DNA of 44,649 nt, from assembly GCA_903903925.1 (NCBI GenBank), contig CAIVAU010000104.1, forward strand, positions 1-44,649, read 5' to 3'. The DNA is from an uncultured cyanobacterium (lineage in GTDB: Bacteria; Cyanobacteriota; Cyanobacteriia; Cyanobacteriales; Nostocaceae). This document shows, in pieces, positions 42,999 to 44,649 of this stretch; the first letter of the stretch is position 1; every line of letters begins with the position of its first letter. The notes beneath the pieces were generated by a model. The model had not been told where the DNA came from. It worked only from the letters and a program-made list of their open reading frames with translations, and searched no databases. Both the position numbers and the translations under genes were made by a program.

Positions 42999-44649
42999 GT
43001 TGAAATTTCTCTTACTCCCTATTAGGGATTGAAACTTGAGTTTTCCGGCTTTAAACCGATACACCTAAAGGAGTTGAAATTTCTCTTACTCCCTATTAGG
43101 GATTGAAACCTTTACAGCGCATAACGAAGGTGAAAAGAGCAACTGTTGAAATTTCTCTTACTCCCTATTAGGGATTGAAACAAATACTATCCATTATAGA
43201 AACTATTGCTTCCTTAGGTTGAAATTTCTCTTACTCCCTATTAGGGATTGAAACTTGCTCAATGGTTAAAGCGATCCTCTATGCAAGTTGAAATTTCTCT
43301 TACTCCCTATTAGGGATTGAAACCCATCACCCACTAGAAAACCTTTAAGATAAGCACGTGTTGAAATTTCTCTTACTCCCTATTAGGGATTGAAACAAAG
43401 ATATTTTACTGCCGAAGTGAGAAAGAACTAGTTGAAATTTCTCTTACTCCCTATTAGGGATTGAAACTTACGCAATGGATTAACCTTGTTTCCTTGCAAA
43501 GGTTGAAATTTCTCTTACTCCCTATTAGGGATTGAAACTGATTATCCCAATCCTGAAAGAATTCGTAGTTAGGTTGAAATTTCTCTTACTCCCTATTAGG
43601 GATTGAAACAATAGTTTCCGGCAGTAGTCAAACCAATATATTACGTTGAAATTTCTCTTACTCCCTATTAGGGATTGAAACAAAAGGATGATTTGGTGTG
43701 CAAACAATTTTTTTACTGGTTGAAATTTCTCTTACTCCCTATTAGGGATTGAAACTCTTAGGGGATACAGTGCATTCTGGGTATGGTGCAGTTGAAATTT
43801 CTCTTACTCCCTATTAGGGATTGAAACATTTGACCCACGAAGATATAGTGATGCGCTGATAAAGTTGAAATTTCTCTTACTCCCTATTAGGGATTGAAAC
43901 GACTTCTGATTGCTCCTTTCTTAAACCTTTAGGGGTTGAAATTTCTCTTACTCCCTATTAGGGATTGAAACCTTATATCCATGCAATGATGGATACCCAC
44001 ATATCGGTTGAAATTTCTCTTACTCCCTATTAGGGATTGAAACCAGAACACTAAAGCCGTTAAGAGTAAATTGGGGAAGTTGAAATTTCTCTTACTCCCT
44101 ATTAGGGATTGAAACTAGCACGGCTTTTGGGTTTTTTCGCAGGTTTCTCAGTTGAAATTTCTCTTACTCCCTATTAGGGATTGAAACGTATCTGATTCCG
44201 CCAGGGAAGGATTCATCGCTGGTTGAAATTTCTCTTACTCCCTATTAGGGATTGAAACCCTTGCATTGCTAGATCCATACTTAGGGATAGGGGTTGAAAT
44301 TTCTCTTACTCCCTATTAGGGATTGAAACAATATTGATTTTTCCTTTGATTATTTTTTTGATTAGAGTTGAAATTTCTCTTACTCCCTATTAGGGATTGA
44401 AACTTCAATGACATTTCCTTGGTATCGGGGGTGGTTTGTTGAAATTTCTCTTACTCCCTATTAGGGATTGAAACTTAGCAGGGAATTCATCAAACAGTGG
44501 TAGCTCTCCGTTGAAATTTCTCTTACTCCCTATTAGGGATTGAAACTTTCACCAATATCGGAGAGAAGCTAGGGCTGTTTATCGTTGAAATTTCTCTTAC
44601 TCCCTATTAGGGATTGAAACTGAAGGGGTTCCATCGAGCAAACATAGTC
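42999..44649 (+). CRISPR. CRISPR array, 37-base repeat, 23 copies visible, continues past window
   Basis: The repeat begins GTTGAAATTTCTCTTACT and ends CCTATTAGGGATTGAAAC; I read all 23 copies as identical. Repeat starts include 42999, 43073, 43145, 43218 and so on to 44584. The 22 complete spacers are 32-37 bases long, and a further spacer is cut by the window end. The 3' end ATTGAAAC gives the typical crRNA 5' handle, so transcription is probably rightward from the leader at the left. An internal TCCCTA/TAGGGA pair can form a small stem for Cas6. No decay of repeats is seen at the visible end. Spacers share no obvious similarity with the window itself. Confidence 0.97.

Noticed and set aside
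42813..43025. 70-codon frame before the CRISPR array
   Set aside because: It ends inside the first repeat and shows no protein features; part of the leader.
43525..43707. 60-codon frame inside the array
   Set aside because: Made of translated repeats and spacers.

Overview
The window is almost certainly from a filamentous (Nostocales-type) cyanobacterium. Octameric GCGATCGC palindromes (HIP1) are scattered through genes on both strands, short heptamer tandem repeats of the kind common in Nostoc and Calothrix lie between genes, and the right end carries type I-D CRISPR-Cas remnants and an array with a cyanobacterial-style repeat. The exception is the first ~440 bases. They are strikingly GC-rich, carry two tightly overlapping non-cyanobacterial-looking genes, and look like a foreign or misjoined piece.

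Left third (0.5-9.5 kb, minus strand): a sulfur-acquisition run. In transcription order it is an SfnB-like flavin oxidoreductase, SsuA-like and SsuC-like sulfonate uptake proteins, a sulfate-binding lipoprotein, CysT, CysW, CysA and an SsuD-like FMNH2-dependent alkanesulfonate monooxygenase. No separate SsuB ATPase is present. Next (10.2-15.8 kb, plus strand) come a TetR regulator, a D-2-hydroxyacid dehydrogenase, a vanadium-haloperoxidase-like protein in which the acid-base histidine is alanine, a SAM methyltransferase and a long glutathione-transferase-like protein.

Middle (15.9-28.7 kb): an accessory island. It opens with gene debris: an Rpn-type nuclease tail, truncated antitoxin and toxin genes, an orphan ParD, a GC-rich methyltransferase, a duplicated scrap of the transferase gene and a flavoprotein fragment. 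Its core is a complete-looking pPIWI-RE three-gene island: an HTH/zinc-ribbon/restriction-endonuclease protein, a DinG/XPD-type Fe-S helicase and a PIWI-like protein. A two-gene unit of unknown function is divergently transcribed beside it, and a perfect palindrome and promoter-like hexamers lie between. The island ends at a truncated kinase pseudogene.

Right-centre (28.8-40.8 kb): organosulfur metabolism resumes. It contains a BASS-family transporter, two type I sulfatases flanking their formylglycine-generating enzyme, an MFS anion transporter, and a plus-strand cluster of SfnG-like monooxygenase, ferritin-like diiron protein, beta-carbonic-anhydrase-like protein and TauE/SafE exporter. Together with the left third this is a scheme for freeing sulfur from sulfate esters, sulfonates and sulfones, importing it and exporting excess sulfite. 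The defence island sits in the middle.

Right end (41-44.6 kb): a type I-D CRISPR locus gutted by a deletion. The WYL regulator is intact, but cas3' is fused out of frame to the end of csc1, and cas10d, csc2, cas6, cas4, cas1 and cas2 are absent from the window. A long array of identical 37-base repeats (23 copies before the window ends) follows.
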